Notes: generated by a model not told the origin, from the letters alone. DNA of 64,000 nt from Xylocopilactobacillus apis (GCF_033095965.1 NZ_AP026801.1:1880001-1944000); one strand, 5' to 3'. Counted from the stretch's first letter, positions 33,182-43,204 are shown. Translations and numbers: made by a program.

Positions 33182-33198
33182 ATAATTTGGAGGAAAAT

Positions 33199-34170
33199 AT
33201 GAAAGCAAGTAAATTAATTATTGGAGTTAGTTTGGCAGGAGCCCTATTACTGGGAGGCTGCAGCAATAAATCAAGCAATAGCTCATCTACAAAGGTCAAA
33301 CATGTTGGAGTTTTACAGGTTGTCCAGCACCCTTCTTTAGATAAATCCTACACTGGTTTCAAAAAAGGTCTTAAAGAGGAAGGATATACTGATGGCAAAA
33401 ACATTAAAATTGATTATCAAAATGCACAAAACAGTCAAGATAATCTCAAAAGTATGAGTGAAAAACTGGTCAACGATAAATCTGATTTAATTTTGGCAAT
33501 TGCCACCCCGGCTGCTCAAAGTGTCGCAAATGCAACAACCTCAATTCCAACGGTTGTGACCGCTGTTACGGATTTAAAAGCTGCAAAACTAGTTAAATCT
33601 AACGACAAACCGGGCGCCAATGTTACTGGAACTACTGATATGGTGCCAATCGATAAACAAATCGACTTACTTTTATCCATTGTGCCAAAAGCAAAAACCA
33701 TTGGAATTATGTATAATGCTGGGGAAGCCAATTCCAAGATTCAAGCTGACCTTGCAATTAAAGCTTTGAAAAAGGCCGGTGTTAAAGCCAAAGTCAAAAC
33801 TGCTAATACCACTAATGATGTCCAACAAGTCACTGAAACTCTTGCCAACTCAACTGATGGAATTTATGTCCCAACTGATAATACTTTTGCCTCAGCATCT
33901 GCAATTGTGGGCAAAGTTGTAAAAGAAAAGAAAATCCCACTTGTTGCAGGGTCTGACGATCAAGTAAAAACTGGTGGACTAGCAACAATTGGAATCGATT
34001 ATGAATCGCTAGGCGAACAAACTGGCAAGATGGCTGCAAGAATTTTAAAAGGCAAAGAAAAGCCAGCGGACATGGCGGTCGAGAAAGCCAATGATTTAAA
34101 ATTAGTAGTTAATAAAGAAATGGCTAAAGCTTTAGGCATTGATCCAGCTAGCATTAAAGAGCCAAAATAA
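33199..34170 (+). CDS. TrpX-type ABC transporter substrate-binding lipoprotein (copy 2, Phe/Tyr-leader unit)
   Basis: 323 residues from the ATG at 33199 with TTGGAGG upstream. It has the same lipobox (LLLGGC) and fold as copy 1. Differences cluster in the second half (KAKVKTANTTND, SASAIVGKVV and DQVKTGGLATIG), where ligand contacts could differ. It is followed after 30 bases by the permease and then the ATPase, making a TrpX-TrpY-TrpZ set. Given its Phe/Tyr leader I infer phenylalanine or mixed aromatic uptake; direct binding data would be needed. Confidence 0.85.
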   Translation: MKASKLIIGVSLAGALLLGGCSNKSSNSSSTKVKHVGVLQVVQHPSLDKSYTGFKKGLKEEGYTDGKNIKIDYQNAQNSQDNLKSMSEKLVNDKSDLILAIATPAAQSVANATTSIPTVVTAVTDLKAAKLVKSNDKPGANVTGTTDMVPIDKQIDLLLSIVPKAKTIGIMYNAGEANSKIQADLAIKALKKAGVKAKVKTANTTNDVQQVTETLANSTDGIYVPTDNTFASASAIVGKVVKEKKIPLVAGSDDQVKTGGLATIGIDYESLGEQTGKMAARILKGKEKPADMAVEKANDLKLVVNKEMAKALGIDPASIKEPK

Positions 34171-34200
34171 TCCAAAAGCAAGAAAGAGGAATTAATAGAC

Positions 34201-35112
34201 ATGTCTAATATTTTTGATTTATTACTATCGGCGGCCTCGCAAGGGCTGCTTTGGTCCTTAATGGCAATTGGAGTCTATTTAACATTTAGGATCTTAGATA
34301 TCGCTGATATGACAGCTGAGGGCAGTTTCCCTCTCGGCGGCGGCATTGCTGCAATCTGCATTGTCAAAGGAATTAATCCAATTCTAGCCACTATCATCGC
34401 TTTTCTAGGAGGAATGATTGCCGGGTTAGTAACGGGGGTTTTAAATACTAAGCTTAAAATTCCTTCTCTTTTAGCAGGAATTATCACGATGACTGGACTC
34501 TATTCAATTACTTCTCGGGTCATGGGTAATGCTGCTAACGTATCACTTCTTGGCAAAAATACGGTATTCACGATTGCCCAAAATTGGGGGCTGTCGCGCA
34601 ATAATGCAGTAATCGTTATCGGCCTAATCATTTCTTTATTAGTCATTGCTCTATTAGTTTTATTCTTTCGAACTGAAATTGGACTTGCGATGCGAGCTAC
34701 TGGTGATAATCCAGATATGAGTGCCGCAAATGGAATTAAAACTGAAAACATGAAAATTCTCGGATATATGATTTCCAATGCTTGTATTGCTCTTTCTGGA
34801 GCTTTGTTGGCGCAAAACAATGGCTTTGCTGATTTAAATTCAGGGGTTGGAACAATCGTAATTGGTCTTGCTTCAATCATTATTGCCGAAGTTCTTCTCC
34901 GCAACAAAAAAATTGGAATTCGGCTTTTAACATTAGTACTTGGTGCAATTATTTATCGTTTCATTCTTGCACTAGTATTTGAAATGAATGTCCAGCCATC
35001 AGATGCAAAACTAGCGTCCGCATTAGTTCTAGTCGTTTGTTTGTCATTACCTAATTTACGACTTCACCGCAATAAAGGAGGAAAAAACAATGCCCCAAGT
35101 CTTAAAGATTAG
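34201..35112 (+). CDS. TrpY-type ABC transporter permease
   Basis: 303 residues with eight or nine membrane helices, of the branched-chain/TrpY-like permease group (COG4120): MAIGVYLTFRILDIADMTAEGSFPLGGG, then FFRTEIGLAMRATGDNPDMSAANGI, which is the coupling loop to the ATPase. AGAGGA lies upstream of the ATG. The stop lies 23 bases inside the ATPase gene. It would form the membrane channel for both substrate-binding proteins. Confidence 0.88.
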   Translation: MSNIFDLLLSAASQGLLWSLMAIGVYLTFRILDIADMTAEGSFPLGGGIAAICIVKGINPILATIIAFLGGMIAGLVTGVLNTKLKIPSLLAGIITMTGLYSITSRVMGNAANVSLLGKNTVFTIAQNWGLSRNNAVIVIGLIISLLVIALLVLFFRTEIGLAMRATGDNPDMSAANGIKTENMKILGYMISNACIALSGALLAQNNGFADLNSGVGTIVIGLASIIIAEVLLRNKKIGIRLLTLVLGAIIYRFILALVFEMNVQPSDAKLASALVLVVCLSLPNLRLHRNKGGKNNAPSLKD

Positions 35113-35893
35113 TAATTTAGAGCAAACATTCGAAAAAGGAACAGTTAACGAAAATCACGTCCTTCGAGGCGTTGATCTCGAGTTAGATGCAGGAGATTTT
35201 GTAACAATTATCGGAAGCAACGGTGCTGGTAAATCTACTTTACTAAATAGTATTGCCGGAACTCTCCCAATAAAGGACGGTCAAATCATTCTAAACGGTG
35301 AAGATGTGACTAAACAATCGGTAACAAAGCGCTCAAAAAAAATCAGCCGAGTCTTTCAAGATCCTAAGATGGGGACGGCAGTTCGTTTAACCGTCGAAGA
35401 AAATTTAGCATTAGCAATGAAACGCGGACAACATCGAGGTTTTGCTTTGGGTGTTAAAAGCCACGATCGAAAATTCTTCAAAGAACAGCTCGCGATGCTT
35501 AATTTAAATCTTGAGAATCGTTTAGAAACAGAAGTCGGTCTTCTCTCCGGCGGTCAAAGACAAGCCATCACTTTATTAATGGCAACATTGCAGCGGCCTG
35601 ATTTAATTTTACTTGATGAACATACCGCAGCTTTAGATCCAAAAACTTCGGTTACTGTAATGGAATTAACCGAAAAATTAATTAGTGAACAGAAACTAAC
35701 TGCTTTTATGGTTACTCACAATATGGAAGATGCAATTCGATATGGCAATCGATTAATTATGCTTCATCAAGGTAAAGTTGCAATTAATCTCAAAGGAGAT
35801 GAAAAGAAAGATTTAACAGTTACGAAACTAATGGATCTATTCCAACAACAAGCTGGCAGTCAGGTAGAAGACGACGCCATGCTTCTAGCATAA
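35090..35893 (+). CDS. TrpZ-type ABC transporter ATP-binding protein
   Basis: 267 residues, COG1101 group. Walker A is GSNGAGKST (about 43-51), Q-loop FQDPKM, signature LSGGQRQAITLLMA, Walker B LILLDEHTAALD, and switch His in VTHNMEDA. Position 5 of Walker B (DEHTAALD instead of DEPT) is characteristic of this transporter group. It starts inside the permease gene with GGAGG upstream. A strong terminator follows the stop. Confidence 0.9.
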   Translation: MPQVLKISNLEQTFEKGTVNENHVLRGVDLELDAGDFVTIIGSNGAGKSTLLNSIAGTLPIKDGQIILNGEDVTKQSVTKRSKKISRVFQDPKMGTAVRLTVEENLALAMKRGQHRGFALGVKSHDRKFFKEQLAMLNLNLENRLETEVGLLSGGQRQAITLLMATLQRPDLILLDEHTAALDPKTSVTVMELTEKLISEQKLTAFMVTHNMEDAIRYGNRLIMLHQGKVAINLKGDEKKDLTVTKLMDLFQQQAGSQVEDDAMLLA

Positions 35894-35919
35894 AAAAACC
35901 GGCAAATGCCGGTTTTTTT
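35893..35919. terminator. Bidirectional terminator between the TrpXYZ-type operon and cfa
   Basis: CCGGC-AAAT-GCCGG stem flanked by seven A and seven T. It serves both converging units. Confidence 0.9.
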
Positions 35920-37108
35920 AGTTTTCTTTTTCATAAATATAAGATCTAGTCATTGGAAGGGTTTGAGCGCTGCGACCATTGCTCAATAGGAATTGCATTA
36001 CATCGATATTCCCTGCTTCAAAAGAACCTGCTGAAGCCTGTAAGTACATATCCCACATCCGGGCAAAGTCACGTCCATACTTTTCGCTCGTTTCGTCAAA
36101 AACCTTGTGATAATTTTCTGTCCAAATCTCCAAGGTTTTCTGATAATGGCGTCTTAATGGCTCCAAATCAGCTATCTGAAGCTTGGCATCCATAATATGC
36201 GTTAGATTCTCTGACACATTTGGAATATAACCGCCTGGGAAAATATATTTAACTAAGAATGGATCAACGCCCAATCCTTCATGCTGACCAGTAATTCCAT
36301 GAATTAAAGCCACTCCATCTGGAACCAAGAGGTCTTTAATTTTTTGGAAATAAAGACCTAAATTTTCTTTTCCAACATGTTCAAACATCCCAACACTGAC
36401 AACGTAATCGAAATCCACATCTTTTGGTACTTCGCGATAATCCATCAGCCAAACATCAACTTGATCTTCTAAGCCTTCTTTTTTGATCCGTTCTTTCGTG
36501 TAATCAAATTGTTCTTGGCTCAAAGTAATCCCAGTTGTTTTTAAACCATAGAGCTTTGCTGCTGCGATAATCATCGCTCCCCAGCCAGATCCAATGTCTA
36601 AAAGGGTTTTCCCCGCAACTGGTTTTAATTTATGCAGAATATGTTCAATCTTATTTCGTTGAGCTTGTTCTAAAGTGTCATCCGGGTGTTCAAAGTAAGC
36701 ACAAGAATACGTCATTGTCGGATCAAGCCACTTCTTATAAAAGTCATTGCCAATGTCATAGTGTTTCTGAACATCCGCCTCACTCGCTTTTTCAGAATGA
36801 GACATTTTGGGCAGATATTTAATTAACCTTCCGTTTGTCAAAAAGCTATCTTTAGCTGCAAAAGCTGAAGCAACTAACTTTTGAATACTTCCTTCAATAT
36901 CCAAACGATCATTCATATATGCTTCAGCGAGCCGCAACGTTGGTTCATGCATAAAATCAGTAACGGGAATTTCCTCATTAAACTTAATCTTAACTTCAGG
37001 AGTTCCCTCACCATAATTTTCCGTTGTTTTGTCCCAATAACTAACACTAACTGGGATGTCAAATGCATGACTTAAAATTTTCCGATAGATATTTTTATCA
37101 AAAACCAT
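35918..37108 (-). CDS. cfa: Cyclopropane-fatty-acyl-phospholipid synthase
   Basis: Cfa adds a methylene group from S-adenosylmethionine to unsaturated acyl chains of membrane lipids, a stationary-phase and acid-stress trait. The 396 residues include the SAM-binding LLDIGSGWGAMII (about residues 175-187), HYDIGNDFYKKWLDPTMTYSCAYF and the C-terminal GGYIPNVSE. It is complete at the usual length. The ATG has GAGGT upstream. It is a single gene bounded by a terminator. Confidence 0.93.
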   Translation of the reverse strand: MVFDKNIYRKILSHAFDIPVSVSYWDKTTENYGEGTPEVKIKFNEEIPVTDFMHEPTLRLAEAYMNDRLDIEGSIQKLVASAFAAKDSFLTNGRLIKYLPKMSHSEKASEADVQKHYDIGNDFYKKWLDPTMTYSCAYFEHPDDTLEQAQRNKIEHILHKLKPVAGKTLLDIGSGWGAMIIAAAKLYGLKTTGITLSQEQFDYTKERIKKEGLEDQVDVWLMDYREVPKDVDFDYVVSVGMFEHVGKENLGLYFQKIKDLLVPDGVALIHGITGQHEGLGVDPFLVKYIFPGGYIPNVSENLTHIMDAKLQIADLEPLRRHYQKTLEIWTENYHKVFDETSEKYGRDFARMWDMYLQASAGSFEAGNIDVMQFLLSNGRSAQTLPMTRSYIYEKEN

Positions 37109-37167
37109 TTTTTACCTCAATTATTTTCTAATGAAAGATTATAAGACTCTTTTTTCAGAAATCAAAT

Positions 37168-37632
37168 TTAATCAAAATAAGAAAATTTGTCGTCTTTAAA
37201 ATGCTGAATTGCTTTATAATGCTGCTTATTAAAAATTTTTGGTAATTTATTCATATTAAAAAAGCATAAATCCATAGTTTCAGGACTTATGTCATGATTG
37301 CGATCTTTTAAATCAGATGTTACTACAAAAAATATAACGACTGATTGACTCAAATCACCATTGGGATACTTTTGTACTTGATTCGTCGAAATCCCTAATA
37401 ATTTATCTACTTTTACCTGATAACCAGTTTCTTCCAAGAATTCCCTTTGGCATGTTTTTTCTGCGTTTTCCCCATATTCCATGGCACCACCAGGCAAACC
37501 CCACTGATTAAAATCACTCCGCTTTTGTAAAAGTATTTCATTTTGCTTATTAACTAAAATACCGGCCGCAAAAGTTAAGATGATTGGTTCATGTCCCACC
37601 ATTTTACGAATCTGTTTAATATAATCAGACAT
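37168..37632 (-). CDS. NUDIX hydrolase
   Basis: 154 residues with a full NUDIX box ([24 protein letters not shown] at about residues 47-70) after [14 protein letters not shown]. The sequence resembles ADP-ribose/nucleoside-diphosphate-X hydrolases, but the substrate is not indicated. The start overlaps truA by eight bases, so it is the last gene of the ecf-truA group. In many lactobacilli this place is held by rplM and rpsI. Confidence 0.85.
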   Translation of the reverse strand: MSDYIKQIRKMVGHEPIILTFAAGILVNKQNEILLQKRSDFNQWGLPGGAMEYGENAEKTCQREFLEETGYQVKVDKLLGISTNQVQKYPNGDLSQSVVIFFVVTSDLKDRNHDISPETMDLCFFNMNKLPKIFNKQHYKAIQHFKDDKFSYFD

Positions 37633-38377
37633 AGTGAACCTCCTTTAAATAAAGCCCACTTGCAGGAGCAGTCCAGCGCGCTTCTTTACGGTCTTTTACC
37701 TCATACAAACGCAAGAAATCATGAATCTCACGTTTTTGACTGCCAATTTCTAATAACACTCCCAACATAATCCGAACTTGGTTATATAAAAAGGCATCTC
37801 CCGTAAAATAAAAAGTGATTTCATTATCCTTAACGTTTTCTTCAACTTCAGCCTGTGTGATCGTGCGAACTTTATTTGTCGCCTGCCCACCGCTAGCGGC
37901 AAAACTAGTAAAATCATGCGTACCCACAACATCTTTTAACGCTGTTTTAACTCGCGATAAGTCCATCGGATAAGGGTAGTGCGTCGTATAAAATCTTTTA
38001 AAAGGATCGACGAAACGCCCTCGGTCAACCCGATACATGTAAGTCTTTTCATGCGCTGAAAATCGGGCATGAAATTCTTCATCAACCTTTTGAACGTCAA
38101 TAAATTCCACATCAAGCGGCATCAAACTGTTAAGGGCAAACTTCATTTTCTGAGGGTCAAGGTTTACGGGATAGTCAAAATGAATAACTTGTCCTAAAGC
38201 ATGAACTCCAGCATCAGTACGACTTGCTCCAAATACAACAATCCGTTCTCCTTTGCTCATTTTTACAAGAGCTTTTTCAATCACTCCCTGAACGGTTCTC
38301 AACCTTGGCGCTTGGAGCTGAAATCCCGAAAATTTGGTGCCGTCATATTTTAAAATTGCTTTATATCTTTGTACCAT
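37625..38377 (-). CDS. truA: tRNA pseudouridine(38-40) synthase
   Basis: TruA makes pseudouridine at positions 38-40 of the tRNA anticodon arm. The 250 residues show the catalytic Asp in [15 protein letters not shown] (about 51-65), and the C-terminal motifs [11 protein letters not shown] and PASGLYL. Its ATG overlaps the ecfT stop (TAATG). The order ecfA1-ecfA2-ecfT-truA after rplQ is standard for this lineage. Confidence 0.95.
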   Translation of the reverse strand: MVQRYKAILKYDGTKFSGFQLQAPRLRTVQGVIEKALVKMSKGERIVVFGASRTDAGVHALGQVIHFDYPVNLDPQKMKFALNSLMPLDVEFIDVQKVDEEFHARFSAHEKTYMYRVDRGRFVDPFKRFYTTHYPYPMDLSRVKTALKDVVGTHDFTSFAASGGQATNKVRTITQAEVEENVKDNEITFYFTGDAFLYNQVRIMLGVLLEIGSQKREIHDFLRLYEVKDRKEARWTAPASGLYLKEVHYV

Positions 38378-39171
38378 TAGTTTTTAATTACCCATAATAA
38401 AATTGTTAAAATTCCAAGAACCGCAAACGCTAAAGTATCATTTAAATGCCAATGCATAATTCGATAACGTGTTCTCTTAGCGTTTGGCACGTAACCTCTT
38501 GCTTCCATCGCAATTGACAAATCTTCTGCCATTTTAAAATTGCTGTCTAAAAGCGGAACTAACAGTGGAATGATATTGAGCACTCTCTTTTTTAAGCTTG
38601 GATCATTAAAGTCAACACCTCTGGACATCTGGGCATTAATGATTTTTTGCGTTGAATCAGCAATCGTCGGAATAAATCTTAAGGCAATTGAGATCATTAA
38701 GCCGATCACTTCCGTTGGAACTTTTAGATAACTTAATGGTTTAAGCAAAGACTCAATTGAACTGGCAATCAAAAGTGGAGACGTAGTTAACGTTAAAATT
38801 GTAGAAATATTAATATTAATCACCAATCGTAAAAACATATAAAACGCACTGATTAAGCCACCGCTTGTAAGTTGAATAATGCCCCAATGGAAATAAACAG
38901 TTCCTCCCCCGGTAAAAAACATTTGAACAACAACCACAAATAGCATTAGGAGAATGAAAGATTTCATCCCTGATAAATAGAAAGAAAACGAGATCTTTGC
39001 AGCTTTTATTAAACCAATCGTAAATAACAGCAGTAATCCATAACTTAGCAAATTATTAGCCAAAAAAACGACCATGATAAAAAGAATCGTGAAGACAATT
39101 TTTCCACGAGGATCAAGACGATGAATGATTGAATTTCCCGGTAAATACCTTCCAATTAATAATTTACTCAA
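38377..39171 (-). CDS. ecfT: ECF transporter transmembrane component
   Basis: 264 residues, five or six membrane helices, with the coupling motifs AQMSRG (SRGVDF, about residue 165) and AMEARGY near the C-terminus that contact the two ATPases. EcfT is the shared scaffold of group II ECF vitamin transporters. It follows ecfA2 by one base and overlaps truA. No S-component gene is in the window. Confidence 0.92.
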   Translation of the reverse strand: MSKLLIGRYLPGNSIIHRLDPRGKIVFTILFIMVVFLANNLLSYGLLLLFTIGLIKAAKISFSFYLSGMKSFILLMLFVVVVQMFFTGGGTVYFHWGIIQLTSGGLISAFYMFLRLVININISTILTLTTSPLLIASSIESLLKPLSYLKVPTEVIGLMISIALRFIPTIADSTQKIINAQMSRGVDFNDPSLKKRVLNIIPLLVPLLDSNFKMAEDLSIAMEARGYVPNAKRTRYRIMHWHLNDTLAFAVLGILTILLWVIKN

Positions 39172-39172
39172 T

Positions 39173-40015
39173 TCAAGTTCCTAACAATGTTTCTTTTAAT
39201 TCACGAACTAACTCTTCAGTCGTTAATGGCGCAGGTGCTAAATTAATCCCTTTTTCTTGTAAACGATCACAAAATTCAATCGTTGCAGGAACGCCCACAG
39301 GAATATTTTCAGTAAACACTTCCCTTGGACTTCCCTTTTTTATAATTGAACCCTGCTCCATTAAAATAACCTGATCGCTATACTTTGCCACATCATCCAT
39401 TTGGTGACTAACCATAATCGTAGTCAAATGCCATTCATGATGTAAGCTAAAAAACAGATCCATCATTTCTTCATGCGTATGAGGATCTAGTCCTGCAGTT
39501 GGTTCATCTAATACTAAAATCTTGGGATGCATTGCCAAAATTCCCGCAATAGCTACTCGCCTCATCTGACCCCCTGAAAGCGAAAAAGGTGATCTCTGTG
39601 CAACTTCATCGCTTAAACCAACAACTTTTAACATTTCTTTTGCTTGTTCATAGGCAGAATCTTTATCGACACCGAAATTAATAGGAGCAACTGCAATGTC
39701 TTTAATAACCGTTGATTCGTAAACTTGATTTTCAGGAAACTGAAAAACCATTCCGACTTTACTTCGCAACTGAGCTAACTTTTTTCGTTTTGTTTGATTA
39801 TTGATTGTATAACCAGCAACTCGAATTTCACCCGAACTGGGGATCAAAAGACCATTTATGTGTTGAATTAGAGTAGATTTTCCACTACCTGTCTGACCAA
39901 TTATCGAAACAAAACTGCCGGAAGGAATTTCTAAATTAATATCATTTAAAGCTTTAGTCTCAGTTGGAGAATTATAATTGTAAAAATAATTTACATTTTT
40001 GAAGCTAATGTCCAT
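39173..40015 (-). CDS. ecfA2: ECF transporter ATP-binding protein EcfA2
   Basis: 280 residues; Walker A GQTGSGKST, signature LSGGQMRRVAIAG, Walker B ILVLDEPTAGLD, and switch His in VSHQMDD. The GQMRR wording is typical of the second ATPase of the pair. It overlaps ecfA1 by 25 bases. With EcfA1 and EcfT it energises uptake of vitamins bound by separate S-components. Confidence 0.92.
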   Translation of the reverse strand: MDISFKNVNYFYNYNSPTETKALNDINLEIPSGSFVSIIGQTGSGKSTLIQHINGLLIPSSGEIRVAGYTINNQTKRKKLAQLRSKVGMVFQFPENQVYESTVIKDIAVAPINFGVDKDSAYEQAKEMLKVVGLSDEVAQRSPFSLSGGQMRRVAIAGILAMHPKILVLDEPTAGLDPHTHEEMMDLFFSLHHEWHLTTIMVSHQMDDVAKYSDQVILMEQGSIIKKGSPREVFTENIPVGVPATIEFCDRLQEKGINLAPAPLTTEELVRELKETLLGT

Positions 40016-40827
40016 AAAAATTCAATCAACTCCTCTTCTGTCATCCAATCTTTTTTCAGCGGAAAATCCTGCTTTTTTAGCTGATAAATTAATTCTGGAA
40101 TAAATGGTAATTCCAAATTATTATCTTTTATCAATTTTCGATTAGTAAAAATTTCCTGAGGTGTGCCTGATCCATTAATTTGCCCCTTAGTTAATAAGTA
40201 CACTCGATCACTGACTAGTGCTTCAGATAAATTATGAGTGACCGAAATTATAGTTGTTTGGGTCGTCTTTTTTAATTCTAAAATTAATTCTAATAGATCT
40301 TTGCGACCTTTTGGATCAAGCATACTGCTTGCTTCATCAAGAATTAATACCTTAGGACTATAAGCTAAAGCCGAAGCAATCGCCACCCGCTGCTTTTGTC
40401 CCCCTGAAAGAGTTTCTGGCGTCCGATCGCGGTAATCCCACATTTTAACTAGGCTCAAATACTTCTCAACGATTTCTTCCATCTGATTGTGCGGAACCTG
40501 ATGATTTTCTAACCCAAAAGCTACGTCATCTGCTACCGTTGCCCCGACAAATTGATTATCTGGATTTTGAAAAACCATCCCAACGTTAGCTCTAATTTGA
40601 TCGAGATTTTCTTCGTTTAATTGAAGTCCAGCAATTTGAATTTCTCCCTTATCAGGTTTATTTAGTCCCACAATTGTTTTAGCTAAAGTACTCTTACCAC
40701 TGCCATTTTCTCCAATAATAGTGGTAAAAGTATTACTCTCCACAGAGAAAGATATATTATTCAGTACGGGAGAATGAGCCTGCGAGTATGTAAAATAAAC
40801 ATTATTTGCTTTAACAATTTCAACCAA
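39991..40827 (-). CDS. ecfA1: ECF transporter ATP-binding protein EcfA1
   Basis: 278 residues; Walker A GENGSGKST, signature LSGGQKQRVAIAS, Walker B VLILDEASSMLD, and switch His in VTHNLSE. The DEASSMLD variant is characteristic of EcfA1. The start is a TTG at 40827 with GAGG seven bases upstream, 23 bases after the ribosomal-operon terminator, so expression may depend on readthrough. Confidence 0.92.
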   Translation of the reverse strand: MVEIVKANNVYFTYSQAHSPVLNNISFSVESNTFTTIIGENGSGKSTLAKTIVGLNKPDKGEIQIAGLQLNEENLDQIRANVGMVFQNPDNQFVGATVADDVAFGLENHQVPHNQMEEIVEKYLSLVKMWDYRDRTPETLSGGQKQRVAIASALAYSPKVLILDEASSMLDPKGRKDLLELILELKKTTQTTIISVTHNLSEALVSDRVYLLTKGQINGSGTPQEIFTNRKLIKDNNLELPFIPELIYQLKKQDFPLKKDWMTEEELIEFLWTLASKM

Positions 40828-40849
40828 GCTCTAACCTCAATTCGTGTAT

Positions 40850-40883
40850 AAAAAAAGTCCTTTGCATATTATACAGCAAGGAC
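40850..40883 (-). terminator. Terminator at the end of the ribosomal operon
   Basis: Stem GTCCTTGC/GCAAAGGAC (one bulged A) with an AT-rich loop, then seven T on the minus strand. It lies between rplQ and ecfA1 and would reduce, not necessarily abolish, transcription into the ecf genes. Confidence 0.8.
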
Positions 40884-40906
40884 CATTAACTGAAAATTAT
40901 TAAACT

Positions 40907-41287
40907 TTATACTAATTCAATAACAACCATCGGTGCGCCATCACCACGACGACTAACCGTTTTATAAATTCTTGTATAGCCGCCGTTACGTTCAGCATAA
41001 CGAGTTGCTAAATCTGAGAACAATTTTTGAAGTGCTGATTCAACAACAACTTCTTCATCTTTCTCTTCAGTGCTTGCTATCACATTACGAACATAAGCGG
41101 CTGCTTGACGACGTGCGTGCAAATCGCCTCTTTTGCCCAAAGTGATCATCTTTTCAACGATCGAACGCAGATCTTTAGCTTTAGCTTCAGTAGTCGTGAT
41201 GCGTTCATGTACAATAAGATCAGTTGTTAAGTTTCTGAGCATTGCTTTTCGATGGCCACTATCACGACCAAATTTTCGATAAGACAT
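40907..41287 (-). CDS. rplQ: 50S ribosomal protein L17
   Basis: 126 residues starting [20 protein letters not shown], the universal L17 N-terminus. The ATG at 41287 is chosen because the in-frame ATG at 41299 is fused to the GGAGG site, and because 41287 follows the rpoA stop by four bases. It ends with the typical [14 protein letters not shown]. Last ribosomal gene of the operon. Confidence 0.95.
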   Translation of the reverse strand: MSYRKFGRDSGHRKAMLRNLTTDLIVHERITTTEAKAKDLRSIVEKMITLGKRGDLHARRQAAAYVRNVIASTEEKDEEVVVESALQKLFSDLATRYAERNGGYTRIYKTVSRRGDGAPMVVIELV

Positions 41288-41291
41288 GGAC

Positions 41292-42233
41292 TTATTCATC
41301 CTCCTTCTTAAGTGATAATCCTAAACTTGCTAGTTTAGCTTTGACTTCTTCTAAAGACTTACGTCCAAGGTTTCGAACTTTCATCATATCTGACTCTGTC
41401 ATTTGAGTTAACTCACCCAGAGTATTGATTCCAGCTCTCTTTAAACTGTTATAAGAACGAACAGTTAAATCAATTTCTTCGATTGTCATATCGAGTAATT
41501 TCTCAATATGCTTATCTTCCTTTTCAACCAAAGTTTCAACGCTGCCAGCATCTCCATCAAGTTCAACAAAAATTGCTAAATGATCAGTTAAAATCTTAGC
41601 AGCTAAACTTAAAGCTTCCGATGGCATAATCGATCCATTAGTCCATATATCAAGTGTCAATTTGTCAAAATCGTTTCGATTTCTAACTCTCGTACTTTCA
41701 ACTTGATAATTAACCTTTTCGATCGGTGTATAGATCGAATCGACTGCTAAAACCCCAATTGGCATACCTTCAGTTTTATTCTCTACCGCAGCAATATAAC
41801 CACGTCCTTTTTTGACAGTCATATGCATCGACAGTTCTCCGCCTTTAGCGACTGAACAAATATATTGATCCGGATCCAAGACTTCAAGATCTGAATCTGT
41901 CACAATATCTGCTGCTGTAACGACTTTTTCACCCTTAATTTTTAACTCAATAACTTTTTCGTCAACATCAATTAACTTTAGCTTAAGTTTTTTAACATTA
42001 AGAATAATATGTGAAACATCTTCTAAGACTCCATCTACCGTTGAAAACTCATGGTAAACATTATCAATTTGAATGTCAGTTACTGCAGAACCCGGCAAAG
42101 AGGTCAATAAAACTCTGCGCAAAGAATTGCCTAAGGTAGTACCATAACCCCGTTCTAAGGGTTCAATGATAAACTTACCATAATTTGAGGTTTCCTCTAT
42201 CCTTGCGATTGATGGTTTTTCAAATTCTATCAT
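41292..42233 (-). CDS. rpoA: DNA-directed RNA polymerase subunit alpha
   Basis: 313 residues. The N-terminal assembly domain (about 1-225) includes [25 protein letters not shown]. An acidic linker leads to the C-terminal DNA-contacting domain (about 245-313: [23 protein letters not shown] and [16 protein letters not shown]). Alpha nucleates polymerase assembly and contacts UP elements and activators. Complete and ordinary. Confidence 0.97.
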   Translation of the reverse strand: MIEFEKPSIARIEETSNYGKFIIEPLERGYGTTLGNSLRRVLLTSLPGSAVTDIQIDNVYHEFSTVDGVLEDVSHIILNVKKLKLKLIDVDEKVIELKIKGEKVVTAADIVTDSDLEVLDPDQYICSVAKGGELSMHMTVKKGRGYIAAVENKTEGMPIGVLAVDSIYTPIEKVNYQVESTRVRNRNDFDKLTLDIWTNGSIMPSEALSLAAKILTDHLAIFVELDGDAGSVETLVEKEDKHIEKLLDMTIEEIDLTVRSYNSLKRAGINTLGELTQMTESDMMKVRNLGRKSLEEVKAKLASLGLSLKKEDE

Positions 42234-42289
42234 TTAGTAATTATTACCCCTTTCTGATCCGATATTTAAGATGAAAATAGGACTAATAA

Positions 42290-42679
42290 TTACACACGGC
42301 GACGTTTTGGGGGTCTTGAACCGTTATGCGGAACTGGTGTATCGTCACGAATTGCAGTGATTTCTAACCCGGCTGCCTGCAATGATCTAATTGCTGATTC
42401 ACGACCAGAACCAGGACCTTTAACAGAAACTTCTACATTACGCATACCTTGATCCATTGAAGACTTTGCTGCTGCTTCTGCCGCAAGTTGTGCAGCATAT
42501 GGTGTTGACTTACGTGATCCTTTAAAGCCAAGTGCTCCAGCAGATGACCAAGATATCGCATTTCCCTTGGGATCCGTAATCATAACAATTGTGTTATTAA
42601 ATGTTGAGTGGATATGAGCAACACCAGACTCAATATTCTTCTTTACTCTACGACGACGCGTAGTTCTTCTAGTTGCCAA
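42290..42679 (-). CDS. rpsK: 30S ribosomal protein S11
   Basis: 129 residues, with [19 protein letters not shown] and the conserved C-terminus [19 protein letters not shown]11 sits on the 30S platform near the E site. Normal position between rpsM and rpoA. Confidence 0.97.
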   Translation of the reverse strand: MATRRTTRRRRVKKNIESGVAHIHSTFNNTIVMITDPKGNAISWSSAGALGFKGSRKSTPYAAQLAAEAAAKSSMDQGMRNVEVSVKGPGSGRESAIRSLQAAGLEITAIRDDTPVPHNGSRPPKRRRV

Positions 42680-42696
42680 ATTTAACTACTCCCCCA

Positions 42697-43062
42697 CTAC
42701 TTCTTCTTACCAGCAATCGAAACTTTCTTACCTTTACGAGTCCGAGCATTATTTTTTGTGTTCTGACCACGTACAGGCAAATTGAATCGATGGCGTAAGC
42801 CACGGTAAGAACCAATTTCTTGTAAACGTTTAATATTAAGATTGACTTCTCTACGTAAATCACCTTCAACCTTATACTTATCAACAGCAGCGCGAATTGC
42901 GTCTTCCTGTTGTGGAGTAAGGTCTTCTTGGCGAATATCTTCAGAAACATCAACATCTTTTAAAATTTTCTGAGATGTAGACAAACCAATACCATAAATA
43001 TAAGTTAACGCTATTACTATTCTTTTACCTCTCGGTAAATCAACTCCAGCAATACGAACCAC
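42697..43062 (-). CDS. rpsM: 30S ribosomal protein S13
   Basis: 121 residues starting [21 protein letters not shown], with the basic tail ([15 protein letters not shown]) that reaches towards P-site tRNA. Bridges to L5 of the large subunit. Normal length and position after rpmJ. Confidence 0.97.
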   Translation of the reverse strand: MVRIAGVDLPRGKRIVIALTYIYGIGLSTSQKILKDVDVSEDIRQEDLTPQQEDAIRAAVDKYKVEGDLRREVNLNIKRLQEIGSYRGLRHRFNLPVRGQNTKNNARTRKGKKVSIAGKKK

Positions 43063-43073
43063 TCTTTAATCTC

Positions 43074-43190
43074 CTAACCTTGTCTTTGTTTGTGTCTTGG
43101 ATTTGCAGAACAAATCACCATTACACGCCCACGGCGCTTAATAATTCTGCAATGTTCACACATTTTTTTTACTGATGGACGAACTTTCAT
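43074..43190 (-). CDS. rpmJ: 50S ribosomal protein L36
   Basis: A 38-residue gene: [20 protein letters not shown] at the start, ending RHKQRQG. The zinc ligands Cys11, Cys14, Cys27 and His33 are present, so this is the zinc-binding form. Stop at 43074, start at the ATG at 43190 with an AGGTTAGG site. Lies between infA and rpsM. Confidence 0.95.
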   Translation of the reverse strand: MKVRPSVKKMCEHCRIIKRRGRVMVICSANPRHKQRQG

Positions 43191-43204
43191 CCTAACCTCC
43201 GAAT

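Noticed and set aside
42669-42956. 95-codon minus-strand ORF overlapping rpsM and rpsK
   Set aside because: A frame-shifted shadow of rpsM; the real rpsM and rpsK frames are complete and conserved.
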